NCBI GenBank assembly: GCA_024707075.1
Contig: JANQAK010000001.1
Coordinates: forward strand, 124,001-188,000
Length of the DNA: 64,000 nt
Direction of reading: 5' to 3'
Source: Afipia sp.
GTDB taxonomy: Bacteria > Pseudomonadota > Alphaproteobacteria > Rhizobiales > Xanthobacteraceae
In this document: positions 1 to 9,673 of the stretch, piece by piece
Numbering within the stretch: the stretch's first letter is position 1
Layout: the number at the start of each line of letters is the position of its first letter
Notes under the pieces: model-generated
Seen by the model: only the letters and a program-made list of their open reading frames with translations
What the model was told of the DNA's origin: nothing
The model's database searches: none
Program-made: the position numbers and the translations under genes

Positions 1-186
1 GCTGACTACCCCTTCCCGCGGGATCAGCGCCGTTCGGTGAATACGCTGTGGATCGAGAAATTTCAGCACGTATAGAATGGTTCGGCCCGGCCCGCCATTT
101 CGTGACGTATCGTTGATGAAAAGAACGCGAAGCCTCCGGTCCCGCGCGTCTTGCGCAGACGATGGCTTGGGTTCAACTGTCCGCAA
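1..186 (-). CDS. Glycosyltransferase (GT4-like), N-terminal part only, cut by window edge
   Basis: Reading leftward on the minus strand, the frame downstream of the 197-1357 glycosyltransferase gives a nucleotide-sugar-binding type N-terminus: a hydrophobic strand (RRLRVLFINDTSRNGGPGR) followed by LYVLKFLDP and HRTALIPREG. The glycine-rich turn after the first strand is typical of GT-B fold group-4 glycosyltransferases. No ATG lies in frame; TTG at 186 is the likeliest start, about 10 bases after the stop of the preceding gene, which suggests translational coupling. Only about 60 residues are present. It probably acts with its neighbour in assembling a surface polysaccharide; the substrate cannot be told. 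Confidence 0.55.
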   Translation of the reverse strand, partial: MRTVEPKPSSAQDARDRRLRVLFINDTSRNGGPGRTILYVLKFLDPQRIHRTALIPREGVVS

Positions 187-196
187 GACTGAACCG

Positions 197-1357
197 CTAG
201 CTGGCGGTGATGGCAGTTGCATCGCTCATTTCTCGATAGACGGCCGCATAACCGGCGCACATTTTCTCAATGGTGAAGCGGGATTCTGCGAGCAACCGAG
301 CATTCGCGCCATAGTCCACACCTTTGGCCGTGTCATCGGCAGCCCGGCGAAGCACTGTCGCGAACCCCTCAATGGAGTCCTCCCTCACCAGCCACCCCGT
401 TTCTCCGTCCGTTACAATCTCCGGAATTCCACCACCGGCGAAAGCGACAATTGGGCGGCCCATTGCGGAAGCTTCTAGAACAGACAGACCGAAAGGCTCT
501 TCCCGTGAACAATTGATAAGAGCGTCGCTGGCAGCGATTACACCTCGCGGATCCGGTTGGTATCCTGTGAAATGAACCCTTCCCGCAACACCGCGCCTAG
601 CGCAGAGCCTTTCCAAGGCGGCGCGCGCCGTGCCGTCTCCGGCGATGGTCAATTCGACGCCCGGTGTCAACGCAACCGCTTCGATGGCAAGCTCTATTCG
701 TTTACTCGGCTCAAGCCGAGAAACCACTGCGATCGAAAACGGACTGTTCTTTCTCGCAGGCAAAACATGAAAACGACGTGTATCCACACCGTTATGGATC
801 ACGCGAATCTTCGGTGCTGACGCCGGAGAAATGCCTTCGACAAAGCGGCCGACAAAATGACTGACGGCGGCAATCGCTGTGGTTTGATCGAGCGCCCAGT
901 GCCGAAACAGTGCACAGGATGGGTCTTGATAGTGCCGGACGCCGTGCTCGGTCCGCAGCACCGGCAATTGACTGCGTGCGCCCGCCCTCACACCCAGAAT
1001 ATGCGAGGCGAACGTATGAACGTGAATGACGTCCGCCCTCTCTGTCTTTATTAAATCAACCAGCCAGGCGAGGTCCGCGGGACCGAAGGCCCTCCACAAA
1101 TAGCTCAGACCGTTTTCATGAACCGGCCCGCGGTCCCGGACATGAAGCCCGGAGTCCTGCAGCAGCTTGCGCAGTTCAGGATTGGGCGTCATGAGCGCAA
1201 CCGTATGGTCCGCACCGGTGACATCCGGCCGGGAAGCCAGATCGATCAGAAAGCGCTCGGCGCCGCCGATGTCTCCGGCCACGACAAGATGCACGACCTT
1301 CAGTCGCGCCTTCCCGCCAGCAAAGACAAAGGCCCCAGTCACCATCGCTGCGGTCAA
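197..1357 (-). CDS. Glycosyltransferase family 4 protein
   Basis: A 386-residue GT-B glycosyltransferase, the usual size for the family. The N-terminal donor/acceptor domain opens with LKVVHLVVAGDIGGAERFLIDL, containing the GG turn. A conserved HVHTFASHILG and the RTEHGVRHYQD segment follow. The C-terminal domain has IRVIHNGVDTRRF, VVSRLEPSKRIELAIEA, and the retaining-GT E-x7-E type motif in SREEPFGLSVLEASAMGRPIVA. It should transfer a sugar from a nucleotide donor onto a cell-surface glycan; donor and acceptor are unknown. It is transcribed towards a second glycosyltransferase that starts at about 186. The first in-frame M is taken; the true start may be closer to the LKVV strand. Confidence 0.9.
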   Translation of the reverse strand: MTAAMVTGAFVFAGGKARLKVVHLVVAGDIGGAERFLIDLASRPDVTGADHTVALMTPNPELRKLLQDSGLHVRDRGPVHENGLSYLWRAFGPADLAWLVDLIKTERADVIHVHTFASHILGVRAGARSQLPVLRTEHGVRHYQDPSCALFRHWALDQTTAIAAVSHFVGRFVEGISPASAPKIRVIHNGVDTRRFHVLPARKNSPFSIAVVSRLEPSKRIELAIEAVALTPGVELTIAGDGTARAALERLCARRGVAGRVHFTGYQPDPRGVIAASDALINCSREEPFGLSVLEASAMGRPIVAFAGGGIPEIVTDGETGWLVREDSIEGFATVLRRAADDTAKGVDYGANARLLAESRFTIEKMCAGYAAVYREMSDATAITAS

Positions 1358-1549
1358 TACCGGCGGCTATTCGGGGGGTCAAGCGCCGCGGCCGAGAGAG
1401 TGGGCTCGACGAGCCCCCTGCTTCAACCTACTCTGGCCTGACATTCGGCCAATCGTCCCAGCCGTAACGACGCTCACGGTCCATTCCTGCCCTCTTCCGG
1501 ATCCGCTATCCGCGATGCACCCATTTCCCGCGCCGATACAACGCCTACG

Positions 1550-3136
1550 ATGAGCCAGCCCGTTTCGACTTTCCAGCCGATCACTTCGCGAACACGGATC
1601 TTGCCGTGGCTGGCATTTGCTGCGCTCGAGGTCTGCGGTCTCGCCGTTTTCTGGGTGTTTGATGCATTGCCGTTCATGGATCTGCCGGCCCATGCCGGAG
1701 TGATTGCATTGCGGACCGCCTATCCGGGGTCTGCTTTCCTTCGCCAGTATTTCGTGCTCGACCCGCACCTCGGCGGCTATTCAGCATTTCGATTTCTAGG
1801 CGATCACCTGGCGGAATGGATCGGACCGATGGCGGCGATCAGAACGCTGGCGTCGCTGCCGGTACTGGCATTGCCCGTAGCGGTTCTCTACGCCCGGAAG
1901 CGCCTTTATGGCGATGCAGACCCGTTCTTTGCATTCGCTGCGCTTATTCTTTGCTTCGGCTTCATGACCGTACTCGGCTTCGCGAGCTACATGATATCGC
2001 TCGCCGTTCTCATGATCGCCGTGACGGAATGGCTTGCGCTGATGGCAAAGACGGATGCCGGCGAGCCAACGATCAGCCAGGAAGCATGCACGGCGATCCT
2101 CGCCGCTCTCGTCCTTGTCTTTCACGGGTTTGCCGTCGCAATCTTCGGATTTCTGGCGCTTGTCACCGCCTTATCGACAGGTGAGCGGTACAGACGCATT
2201 TTTCAGCTCCGCGTCTTTGTACCTGCGGCTCTAGTCGCGGGCTACTCACTATGGATCGAACACATGGGAACGCTGCCGGACGGCGGCGTATCGCCTCATG
2301 CTTCGCTAACACCTGCGTTCCAAGGCGCGCTCGACAAGCTCAGCCTGCTTGCGACGCCGGCGCTGATGACGCGTACAGGCGTCGACATCCTGATTGCCGT
2401 GACGCTGTGGCTGATTGTTGCGGGGGCCGCGGTCAGATTTTACCGGACTTCCAAAACACTGGATTCATCAACACCGAAGTCGCGGCATACGCAGGCGCTG
2501 ATGGCGGTAAGCGCATCGACTTTCCTTCTGTTTCTGCTGCTGCCGCATTCAATCGGATGGTTCGGCTTTGTCGATGGCCGGGTGCTGCCCGTGACAATCC
2601 TGACCGCAATTCTGACGCTCGATACCAGAGCGGTCCGCGGCCGATTCCAATCGATACGACTAGCCGCCGTGGAAATTGGGGCCACAATCAGCGTGGCGCT
2701 TGCGCTCTTTGCATCAAGTCAATTTCAAAACGAAGCAAACGGCGCGTCCGACGTTCTCTCAAAAGTTCCAGCACGCAGCCGACTGCTCTATTTCCCGCTC
2801 GAGCCCGACAGCAGAATATTTACCGGCCATCCATTTGTTCACTACGACAAATTGATATTAATTCAGAGACCCATTGTTCCAAGCGATTTGTGGTTTCATC
2901 AGGGGACGGCGATTTATCCAACTCGAATAAACCCTAACCTGTCGCTTCCCGCCGATTTCAAGGCGAGCAACCTCAAGTCGATCGTATGGCCGCACTACAA
3001 GCTCGAAGATTGGGACTACGTCCTCATCCGCATTGCGCCGGATTCTGCGCCCCCGCAGTACCCCGACTCTCTTTCGCTTGTGATACATCGCGGTGGATGG
3101 TGGTTGTTGCACACTCGAACACCGGAAACCAAGTGA
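1550..3136 (+). CDS. Polytopic membrane protein of unknown function
   Basis: 528 residues with roughly ten hydrophobic segments in the first 400 residues (for example ILPWLAFAALEVCGLAVFWVF, PFFAFAALILCFGFMTVL, ACTAILAALVLVFHGFAVAIFGFL, ASTFLLFLLLPHSIGWFGF), then a soluble C-terminal domain of about 140 residues. An acidic residue in the first periplasmic loop (FMDLPAH) recalls GT-C type membrane glycosyltransferases, but no family signature is clear enough to name one. It is divergent from the glycosyltransferase at 197-1357 across a 192-base gap, so a role in envelope glycan work is a reasonable guess and no more. Confidence 0.75.
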   Translation: MSQPVSTFQPITSRTRILPWLAFAALEVCGLAVFWVFDALPFMDLPAHAGVIALRTAYPGSAFLRQYFVLDPHLGGYSAFRFLGDHLAEWIGPMAAIRTLASLPVLALPVAVLYARKRLYGDADPFFAFAALILCFGFMTVLGFASYMISLAVLMIAVTEWLALMAKTDAGEPTISQEACTAILAALVLVFHGFAVAIFGFLALVTALSTGERYRRIFQLRVFVPAALVAGYSLWIEHMGTLPDGGVSPHASLTPAFQGALDKLSLLATPALMTRTGVDILIAVTLWLIVAGAAVRFYRTSKTLDSSTPKSRHTQALMAVSASTFLLFLLLPHSIGWFGFVDGRVLPVTILTAILTLDTRAVRGRFQSIRLAAVEIGATISVALALFASSQFQNEANGASDVLSKVPARSRLLYFPLEPDSRIFTGHPFVHYDKLILIQRPIVPSDLWFHQGTAIYPTRINPNLSLPADFKASNLKSIVWPHYKLEDWDYVLIRIAPDSAPPQYPDSLSLVIHRGGWWLLHTRTPETK

Positions 3137-3204
3137 GAGATCACCATAATGGCTCGACGTGCGTCGACTGCTTCCGGAAAAAGTCAAAGTGCTCGCGTCA
3201 TCGC

Positions 3205-3255
3205 GATTGTTCGTCGTCAAGCAATTTGAGACTGATCAGGCATTCCGAGAAGAGA
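3205..3255. repeat. IS-end-like repeat, matches 33700-33757 inverted
   Basis: About 45 bases here are close to the reverse complement of 33700-33757, sharing the core GCCTGATCAGTCTCAAATTG. At the second site the repeat runs straight into an IS630-type transposase fragment, so this is probably a relic of an IS630 element. It lies in the 154-base gap between the membrane protein and the next IS remnant. Confidence 0.6.
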
Positions 3256-3290
3256 GGCTCTGGCTCATCAGGGATTAGAGTTTAAGCGGC

Positions 3291-3660
3291 CTACAGTCGG
3301 TGCTGCAAGCGACGGTTTGCGATGGTGGCAAGTTTGATGCGCCTGCGTTCTGCGAGGATCATCTGTGCTCTGCCGAAGTAAACATCGGCAGGTGTGACGT
3401 TTTCGATGCTCTCATGGTAACGAACGTGATTGTAGTGCTCGACGAAGGCTCCAATCTGTTGCTCGAGATCTCGGGGTAGATAGTAGTTTTCCAGCAGGAT
3501 GCGGTTCTTCAAGGTCTGATGCCAGCGCTCGATCTTGCCCTGGGTTTGCGGGTGATACGGTGCTCCCCGAACGTGCTGCATGCCCTTGTCCTCGAGCCAA
3601 TCGGCCAGATCACCTGCAACATACGACGCGCCATTGTCGCTGAGCAGTCTCGGCCGGTGT
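3291..3660 (-). pseudogene. IS3-type (rve/DDE) transposase, C-terminal remnant
   Basis: The minus-strand frame reads RPRLLSDNGASYVAGDLADW, then HPQTQGKIERWHQTLKN and VEHYNHVRYHESIENVTPADVYFG, ending near 3291. This is the last third of an IS3/IS150-like integrase-fold transposase, with the second catalytic Asp (SDNG) and third catalytic Glu (KIERWHQTL) visible. The N-terminal two thirds are missing. A different transposase remnant begins at 3814, so this is a decayed fragment. Confidence 0.8.
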
Positions 3661-3813
3661 CCTTCAGCACTTGTTCTGCAGGCGCTTTGCCCGGTACGGA
3701 TTTCTGCTTCATCTTCGCTCCTTACGGCTACGATGAACCAGAAATCCTCCCTTCGTGAAGTCCCTCAATTGGTCTCAAGGGTGCTGACGGGGAACAGTCC
3801 AAAAAAAGCCCGG

Positions 3814-4090
3814 TCAGGTCATGAGAACCTTAAGGATTGATGGAAACCAGCGATACAGATGGATAAAGAACCAGCGATCATTGTTCGTGAGCCGGACGCG
3901 ACCATGCAGCCTACGCCTCAAGACAATCAACTGATGTCGAAGCACCGCGTTCTCAGCTTCAAGCCGCAACTTCGACCTGAATGGCGAGGCCAGAACGGCC
4001 AGAGCAAAACGGAGCAGCCCGATCATTCCGCCAGCTTAGGCGATTCCATCACGTCATCAGCTCGGATAAGGTTTTCGGTACACACACGAT
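3814..4090 (-). pseudogene. Integrase-fold transposase, N-terminal remnant (copy 1 of 3)
   Basis: The minus-strand ORF starts near 4026 and reads IGLLRFALAVLASPFRSKLR, ENAVLRHQLIVLRRRL, RVRLTNNDRWFF and LYRWFPSILKVL: the N-terminus of a common Rhizobiales rve-domain IS transposase. About 228 bases (3857-4085) are nearly identical to 38666-38885, and the terminal 50 bases recur at 28554-28606 where the rest of the same transposase survives. The remainder is missing here. It abuts the acyl-CoA ligase at 4139. Confidence 0.8.
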
Positions 4091-4138
4091 CCGCCCTAGC
4101 GCTGGTCGCAGCGTCGGCACAAAACATTGACCGCATGG

Positions 4139-5765
4139 TCAGCCTGTATCGGGCCTGTAGTCGTCAAACATCTCCCGAAGTGACACCTTCCGTATTTTTC
4201 CCGTCGCCGTCATAGGCATCTCATCGACGAACACAATGTCATCTGGAAGCCACCAACTGGCAATTTTAGGCTTCAGATAACCGAGTATAGCCTCCTTCGT
4301 TGGGGAGCCTCCCAAGGCAGGGACTATAATAAGTAGAGGACGCTCCTCCCATTTCGGGTGACGAACTCCGATGACAGCAGCCTGGCGAACGTCGGGATGG
4401 CCGCAAACGATATTTTCGATATCGATCGATGAAATCCATTCACCGCCAGATTTAATGACGTCCTTGGTGCGGTCCAGAATCTGAAGGAAACCGTACTTAT
4501 CCAGCGCCGCGACATCGCCCGTGGGAAACCAGCCGTCGTGGTCCACCATTGGACTGCCTTCCTCCTTGAAGTACGCCTTCGCCGTCCAAGGTCCGCGCAC
4601 CCACAATGCACCTCGCGAGCTTCGCGCCGGAGCCGCGGATGATCCGTCATCTGCGACAAGCTTGACCTCAAGTCCAAACAGCACACGCCCGGCTTTTAAC
4701 ATCGTTTCTTGTCGAACTGGTTCGGGCAGAGCCAATACCGCCGGCGTTTCAGTGCAAAGCGCTCCAACAGGACTCGTCTCCGTCATTCCCCATAATTGCA
4801 TGATTTTGCATCCGTACTCGATGCGCATGCGATCAATCATGGCGGCAGGCACAGACGAGCCGCCAATCACAGCCCGCTTCAAACTATCGATGCGCTTGCC
4901 GGTACGATCGAGGTACTCCATTAACATCGTGACCATTGTTGGAACGCCCGTCGTGAAGCTCACCCCTTCTGCTTCGATAAGCGACTGTATGATCTCGCCG
5001 TCAATTTTCGGTCCTATAAGAACCAGGGCTGCACCGCAAAGGGGAGCAACGTAAGGAAGACCGCCAGCATTAACGTGAAACATCGGCGTCATTGGCATAG
5101 CGATGTCATGCACGGTGATACCGTATGCACTGGCGTGAGCGGCGTTCATGGCGTGGAGTACCGTCGAACGGTGGGAGTACAAGACGCCCTTTGGATTACC
5201 GGTCGTTCCGGAGGTATAGCAAAGCGACGATGCGGTTCTCTCATCAAAACCTGGCCAGACGATTTCGCCCGGATATTGCTCGATGAAATCGTCGTAGCTT
5301 ACGACTTCCAAATTGCCGACGGCCGCCGTGTCGATATCCCCTAGAACGAAGATGCGCTCGAGGGTCGGAAGTCGTTTTTTCAGTCGAGACAGGATCGGAA
5401 GCATTTCCGGATCAATGAAAAAGAATCCGGTCTTCGGCATGGTTGATGATGTACACCAACTGCTCGTCAAAAAGACGCGGATTGACGGTGTGCAAAATCG
5501 CGCCGATACCGGAGACTCCATAGTAAAGCTCAAGGTGACGCGTGGTGTTCGTCGCAAGCGTGGCGACCCGGTCACCGAGCCTTATTCCATAAGCCCCCAG
5601 AGCATTAGCGAGCTTTTTCGCCCTAGTTGCTATCGTCGAATAATTCGAACGGCCTATCGACCCTGACGCTGTTCGCGAGACTACTTCCCGCAGAGGGTGA
5701 TAAGTTTCAGCATAAGTAATGATGTCACTTATCAGCAACTGCTTGTCTTGCATGAGACCCAGCAT
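4139..5765 (-). CDS. Acyl-CoA synthetase (AMP-forming), frameshifted
   Basis: About 540 residues of an ANL-superfamily fatty acid/aromatic acyl-CoA ligase of the AlkK/FadD3 kind. Motifs: P-loop [24 protein letters not shown], hinge [30 protein letters not shown] and C-terminal catalytic lysine MTATGKIRK. The frame breaks inside an A5 run at 5418-5422: N-terminal residues end [10 protein letters not shown] in one frame and continue IDPEMLPIL in the other, and removing one base of the run restores a normal sequence. ATG at 5765 is chosen because GAGGAG precedes it. It is the last gene of the catabolic operon, 62 bases after the SDR stop. It would activate a carboxylic acid as its CoA thioester. 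Either a pseudogene or a base-calling error. Confidence 0.85.
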
Positions 5766-5827
5766 GGTCGCTCCTCGCTCCAATATTCATCGTTAATAGT
5801 CCGGCGCAACCGGACCAGACAGCGCGC

Positions 5828-6709
5828 CTAGTCCTTGTCCTCACCGGACTCCAGATATTCGGGAGCCTGTTCCAATGGAAAGGCGCGGAATGGCTTCGAC
5901 TTTTTGTGATCCGGCATGGGCCAGATACTCTTCGCGTTGGGTTGAGCGCCATCGATACGCACACAAGCGCCGCTGATGAACGCGGCAGCGGGAGAAAGCA
6001 GGAACACAATTGCCGCGGAACATTCAGCTTCCGTTCCCAGCCTTTTCGCCGGGATATGCCGCCAGTAGTCTTTCAAACGAGCCTTCATCGGCTCCGAATA
6101 TGTGTCCAGGCCCGATGAAGCAATTGCGCCAGGCGCCACAGCATTGACTCTTACGCCAGCGGAACCCCATTCGACTGCGGCCGTCATCGTCAAATTCAGC
6201 ATGCCAGCCCTTGCAGCCCCGGAATGCCCCATTCCGGGCATCGACAACCACATATCGGCGATCATGTTCACGATAGAGCCGCCATGTGCCTCCATCCATT
6301 GTGTGAAACATTCGCGAGCCATCAAGAATCCGCCCGTCAGGTTATTGGCAACGACAGCCTCCCAGCCTTTACGCGTGATGTCCCTCAACGGAGAAGGAAA
6401 CTGACCACCGGCATTGTTTACCAGACCATCAATCCGGCCATGATCATTCAATATTGCTGCGACCACTCGCTTGACGCTTTCCTCGTCTCTGATATCGCAG
6501 ACATAAGTCGTCGGCCGGATAGCGCCGGTGGCTTCAATTTCTGCCGCAACAGTCTTAAGCCGATCAGAGCTGCGGCCTACCAAGGCCACCTGCCCTTCCA
6601 ATGAAGCGAGTTCGTGCGCTACACAGCGGCCGATCCCGCTTCCTCCGCCCGTAACAACGAAATGTTCGCCAGCAAACAGTCCGGGACGAAAAACAGAATC
6701 ATACTTCAC
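5828..6709 (-). CDS. SDR oxidoreductase, trans-2-enoyl-CoA reductase (PECR)-like
   Basis: A Rossmann short-chain dehydrogenase: TGGGSGIG cofactor motif, NNAGG, then VNMIADMWLSMPGMGHSGAARAGMLNLT and VNAVAPGAI. The usual Tyr-x3-Lys is replaced by the HSGAARAG pattern seen in peroxisomal trans-2-enoyl-CoA reductase and 2,4-dienoyl-CoA reductase relatives, so an enoyl/dienoyl-CoA reductase role fits better than an alcohol dehydrogenase. The open frame extends upstream to 6859, but GTG at 6709 with GGAG about 7 bases upstream gives a normal 293-residue protein. It starts 25 bases after the acyl-CoA dehydrogenase stop, within the operon. In the atu comparison it fills the place of AtuB/AtuG. Confidence 0.8.
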   Translation of the reverse strand: MKYDSVFRPGLFAGEHFVVTGGGSGIGRCVAHELASLEGQVALVGRSSDRLKTVAAEIEATGAIRPTTYVCDIRDEESVKRVVAAILNDHGRIDGLVNNAGGQFPSPLRDITRKGWEAVVANNLTGGFLMARECFTQWMEAHGGSIVNMIADMWLSMPGMGHSGAARAGMLNLTMTAAVEWGSAGVRVNAVAPGAIASSGLDTYSEPMKARLKDYWRHIPAKRLGTEAECSAAIVFLLSPAAAFISGACVRIDGAQPNAKSIWPMPDHKKSKPFRAFPLEQAPEYLESGEDKD

Positions 6710-6734
6710 TTTTCTTCTCCAAATCCTCGACTGA

Positions 6735-7904
6735 TTATTGACGAAGATGCATTCGGTTCGCCAAGTTGTTCCTTTGAATAGCAGACGATCCACCGGCGAT
6801 AGGGAGAATGAGGATGTCACGCACGTAGCGCTGCATATCCAGATCGAGATCGCAACCATAAGCGCCGAAGATTAGCTGGCAATTGAGGACGACCTGCTTT
6901 GCGCGTTCGCAGATGAACAACTTCGCCATCGAGCTTTCGATCCCGCACGGTCGCCCCGCCTGTGCCAGGCCGGCAGCACTGTACAACATCAATCGGCACG
7001 CATGCATGTCCGTTCTCGCATCGGCAAGCATATGCCGGATGTTCTGATAGTTACTGATGGGCTTCCCAAACTGTTCGCGCGCCTCCGCGTACTCCCAAGC
7101 ATCATCGACTGCCGCTTCGGCGATTCCGAGGGCCATCGCACTGACTTCCAGTTTTTCGACGTCGAGGCCTGGTCCAGCGATATGCGACCAGCCTTTGTTC
7201 CAGCCCGGCTCGCCGCCAACGATATTCTGAAGCGGTATCTCGACGTTGTCGAAGATGATCTCGGTGGTCCAGGCGCCGCTCCGCATCCCCATCATGTCCA
7301 GCTTTCGGATCTCGACTCCCTTGGCCGTTCTCGGAATCAACAGAACCGAGAGATTCTTGTACCTGGGCAATGTTTCATCGGACCGAACCAGCGTGTAGAT
7401 GTAGTCAGCAATATTCGCGCCGGTAATATAGCGCTTCGTACCATTGATCTTGATCACGTCGCCGAAGCGCGTCGCCGTAGTCCTGACACTGGCCACGTCC
7501 CCGCCAACGTCCGGCTCGGTCAATCCAAACGCCAGCATCAACTCGCCAGCGGCACATTTCGGAAGCAATGTGCGCTTCTGGTCTTCACTGCCGCACTCGA
7601 GGAGATTCATGCCCCCATAGCAAGCAGCCAGCACGTAAGGCACCGACATCGCGAGACTCCGTCGCGATAACTCCTCAATCACGATCATCGTGCCCGGAAT
7701 ATTCCGTCCTGCCCCGCCGTACTCCTCCGGTATTGTCAGGCCCAAGACTCCAAGCGCCGCGAGTCTGCGGAATGCCTCGGCAGGAAAGGTCGATTCCGCA
7801 TCCCATCGCGCCGCTTCCGGCCTGGGCATCTCGTCCTTCACAAAACGGCGCATGGTGGCACGCAACAGCGAGAGCTCTTCGGCCTCATCAAACGTCGGTC
7901 TCAT
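6735..7904 (-). CDS. Acyl-CoA dehydrogenase family protein (1)
   Basis: About 389 residues of an FAD acyl-CoA dehydrogenase: LGVLGLTIPEEYGGAG, FGLTEPDVGGDVASVRTTA (FAD/substrate loop), YITGANIADYIYTLVR, REQFGKPISNYQNIRHMLADA and the C-terminal RYVRDILILPIAGGSSAIQRN. The usual C-terminal catalytic Glu position is not obvious; GLDVEKLEVS offers a Glu at the alternative site used by isovaleryl-CoA dehydrogenase. The start is ATG at 7904. In the raw sequence it is fused in frame to the upstream ligase because of a run of eight G at 7912-7919. With seven G the ligase would stop at an ATGA overlap. It would oxidise an acyl-CoA to the 2-enoyl-CoA. Confidence 0.85.
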   Translation of the reverse strand: MRPTFDEAEELSLLRATMRRFVKDEMPRPEAARWDAESTFPAEAFRRLAALGVLGLTIPEEYGGAGRNIPGTMIVIEELSRRSLAMSVPYVLAACYGGMNLLECGSEDQKRTLLPKCAAGELMLAFGLTEPDVGGDVASVRTTATRFGDVIKINGTKRYITGANIADYIYTLVRSDETLPRYKNLSVLLIPRTAKGVEIRKLDMMGMRSGAWTTEIIFDNVEIPLQNIVGGEPGWNKGWSHIAGPGLDVEKLEVSAMALGIAEAAVDDAWEYAEAREQFGKPISNYQNIRHMLADARTDMHACRLMLYSAAGLAQAGRPCGIESSMAKLFICERAKQVVLNCQLIFGAYGCDLDLDMQRYVRDILILPIAGGSSAIQRNNLANRMHLRQ

Positions 7905-9643
7905 TTTTTCTCCCCCCCCAAAAAACGTATCCTTGGTCCGGCGCTCGAGAAACATCTTCTTGAGCTTGAATTTTTCGATCTTGTTCGTGGGCGTGCGTGG
8001 AAGGTCGTCAACGACCAAAATATATTTCGGCTGCATGAACTTCGGCACCGTGCTCTTAATCCATTCATGCAGATACGACTCAAAGCCAGCGTCGGCCATT
8101 GCGGGAACAACGCAGACAACTACGTCGTCCTCATCACCCTCCAGAGCAGGAACAGGAAACGCCGCACAAATACTGATCGACGGATTCTGGTTGAAGATAT
8201 CCTCGATCTGAAATGAAGATATATTTTCGCCGCGCACGCGAATTCGATCTGACATGCGATCGATATAGGTGAAAATGCCGCTAGGTTCCCTGCGTGCGAC
8301 GTCGCCGGTGTGAAACCAGAAATTACGAATTGACTTGAGAGAGTCCTCCGGGCGCCCGTGATAACCGGAAAATAGCAGGGTCGGCACCTTCGGGCGGATC
8401 GCCAACTGGCCGACTTCGCCTGGTCCACATTCCCGATCTTGTTCATCAAGAACTATCGCGTCCACAAACATGGTTTCGCGTCCCATGAATCCCTTCCATG
8501 AAGCCTCGGACGGCGAAACCACAGTCGCACCATAAGATTCCATGACGCGGCGAATATCATCCCGGCTCATACCGCGACGGATCGTTGAGGGCGTTTCGGT
8601 GTCCTCGTCGGTTTCCAAGATATAGGCGACCAGCGAATTCCCGCTTTCGGTCTGACCGAATCCGGTCGCCACAACATCGAAGCCAAACCTCCGGGCTACC
8701 TCGTTATGGTTCAGCGGCAGCGGCTGTAGGTTCACCTTGTTCAATGTATTGGCGCGATCGCGAGGACTTGGTGGCGCTTTCATCAGCCGGGGAATCATGA
8801 CGTCGAGCAGGATTGCGCAGCTGGCAGAGCTTCTTTCTATCCTGTCCCAGAAATCGTTCACGCTGAACCGATCCCAGCAGGCTACCTCACAACCGACCCA
8901 TGCGGCGCGCACCACATTACAGATTGCGCCCCCGATGTGATAAAGGGGCAAGTCGTTGTAGATAACATCTTCTGGTGTGAGCAATTTTCGCAGGAAGAAT
9001 GTCATCTGGTTGATCCAGCGGTGCGTCTGAAGCGCTCCTTTTGCGGGCCCGGTTGTGCCCGACGTATAGATAATGTTCGCAACATCATCGAAACTCAGAT
9101 CGATCGATGGAGCCTGCGCGGGCGCGAGATATTGCAACCAGTCCTCCTGCACTGGCGCACGGCCGGATGCGTGGCCGGCGATTAGCCACGACGATTGACG
9201 GCCATCGATCACAACTCGCTCAATACCTGCGATACTGCCGAGCCGCGCAACATCCTCGATACTGGACTTCGCTTCTTCGTCCGCAATAAGCAGCGATGGA
9301 TCAACGTCCAGAATGAGTGAATGAAGAAGCTGGCCTGTGTAGTTAAAATTGATGGGACAGAATACGGCGCCCGCCTTCCAGATCGCGAACATCGCCAGGA
9401 CTGACAGCTTTTGGTTTCGTGTTAGGATCGCGATGCGATCACCCTTCTTGATCCCCGCGCCGCGAAATTCCCTGCAATGCTGTCTGTCATCTGGTCGAAT
9501 TGCCGGAAGCTCAGACCTGTACCGTCTTCTCCATAGAAGAAAAATCGCCGGTCAGGCGTCTCGACGGCCCATTTTCTCAGACGCGCTACAACGCTCTCAC
9601 CTTCTTCTGTCAGCGTCCTGAGCAGTTCCACCTGTCTGGCCAT
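7901..9643 (-). CDS. Acyl-CoA synthetase (AMP-forming), frameshifted at both ends
   Basis: An ANL-superfamily ligase of about 580 residues: YTSGTTGPAKGALQTH P-loop, FGQTESGN, FHTGDVARREPSGIFTYIDRMSDRIRVRGENIS and the catalytic-lysine tail RTPTNKIEKFKLKK. Its N-terminus (from ATG 9643, MARQVELLRTLTEEGE) lies in another frame. Adding one G to the G4 run at 9453-9456 joins ARG to IKKGDRIAILTRNQK and the main frame. At the 3' end an eight-G run removes the stop and fuses it to the next gene. It sits 30 bases after the isovaleryl-type dehydrogenase. Probably CoA-activates the pathway's entry acid (AtuH-like role, inferred). Confidence 0.8.
7911..7920 (-). other. G8 homopolymer joining ligase and dehydrogenase frames
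   Basis: On the coding (minus) strand the sequence is T6-G8-A-G-A6-TGAG. With eight G the ligase frame passes straight into the dehydrogenase ATG. With seven G the ligase ends TGA, overlapping that ATG as ATGA, matching the overlap style of the rest of the operon. The run also serves as the purine-rich ribosome-binding region of the dehydrogenase. Confidence 0.75.
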
Positions 9644-9673
9644 CGCCGTCCACCCCTCAATTCGTCGGACGAT

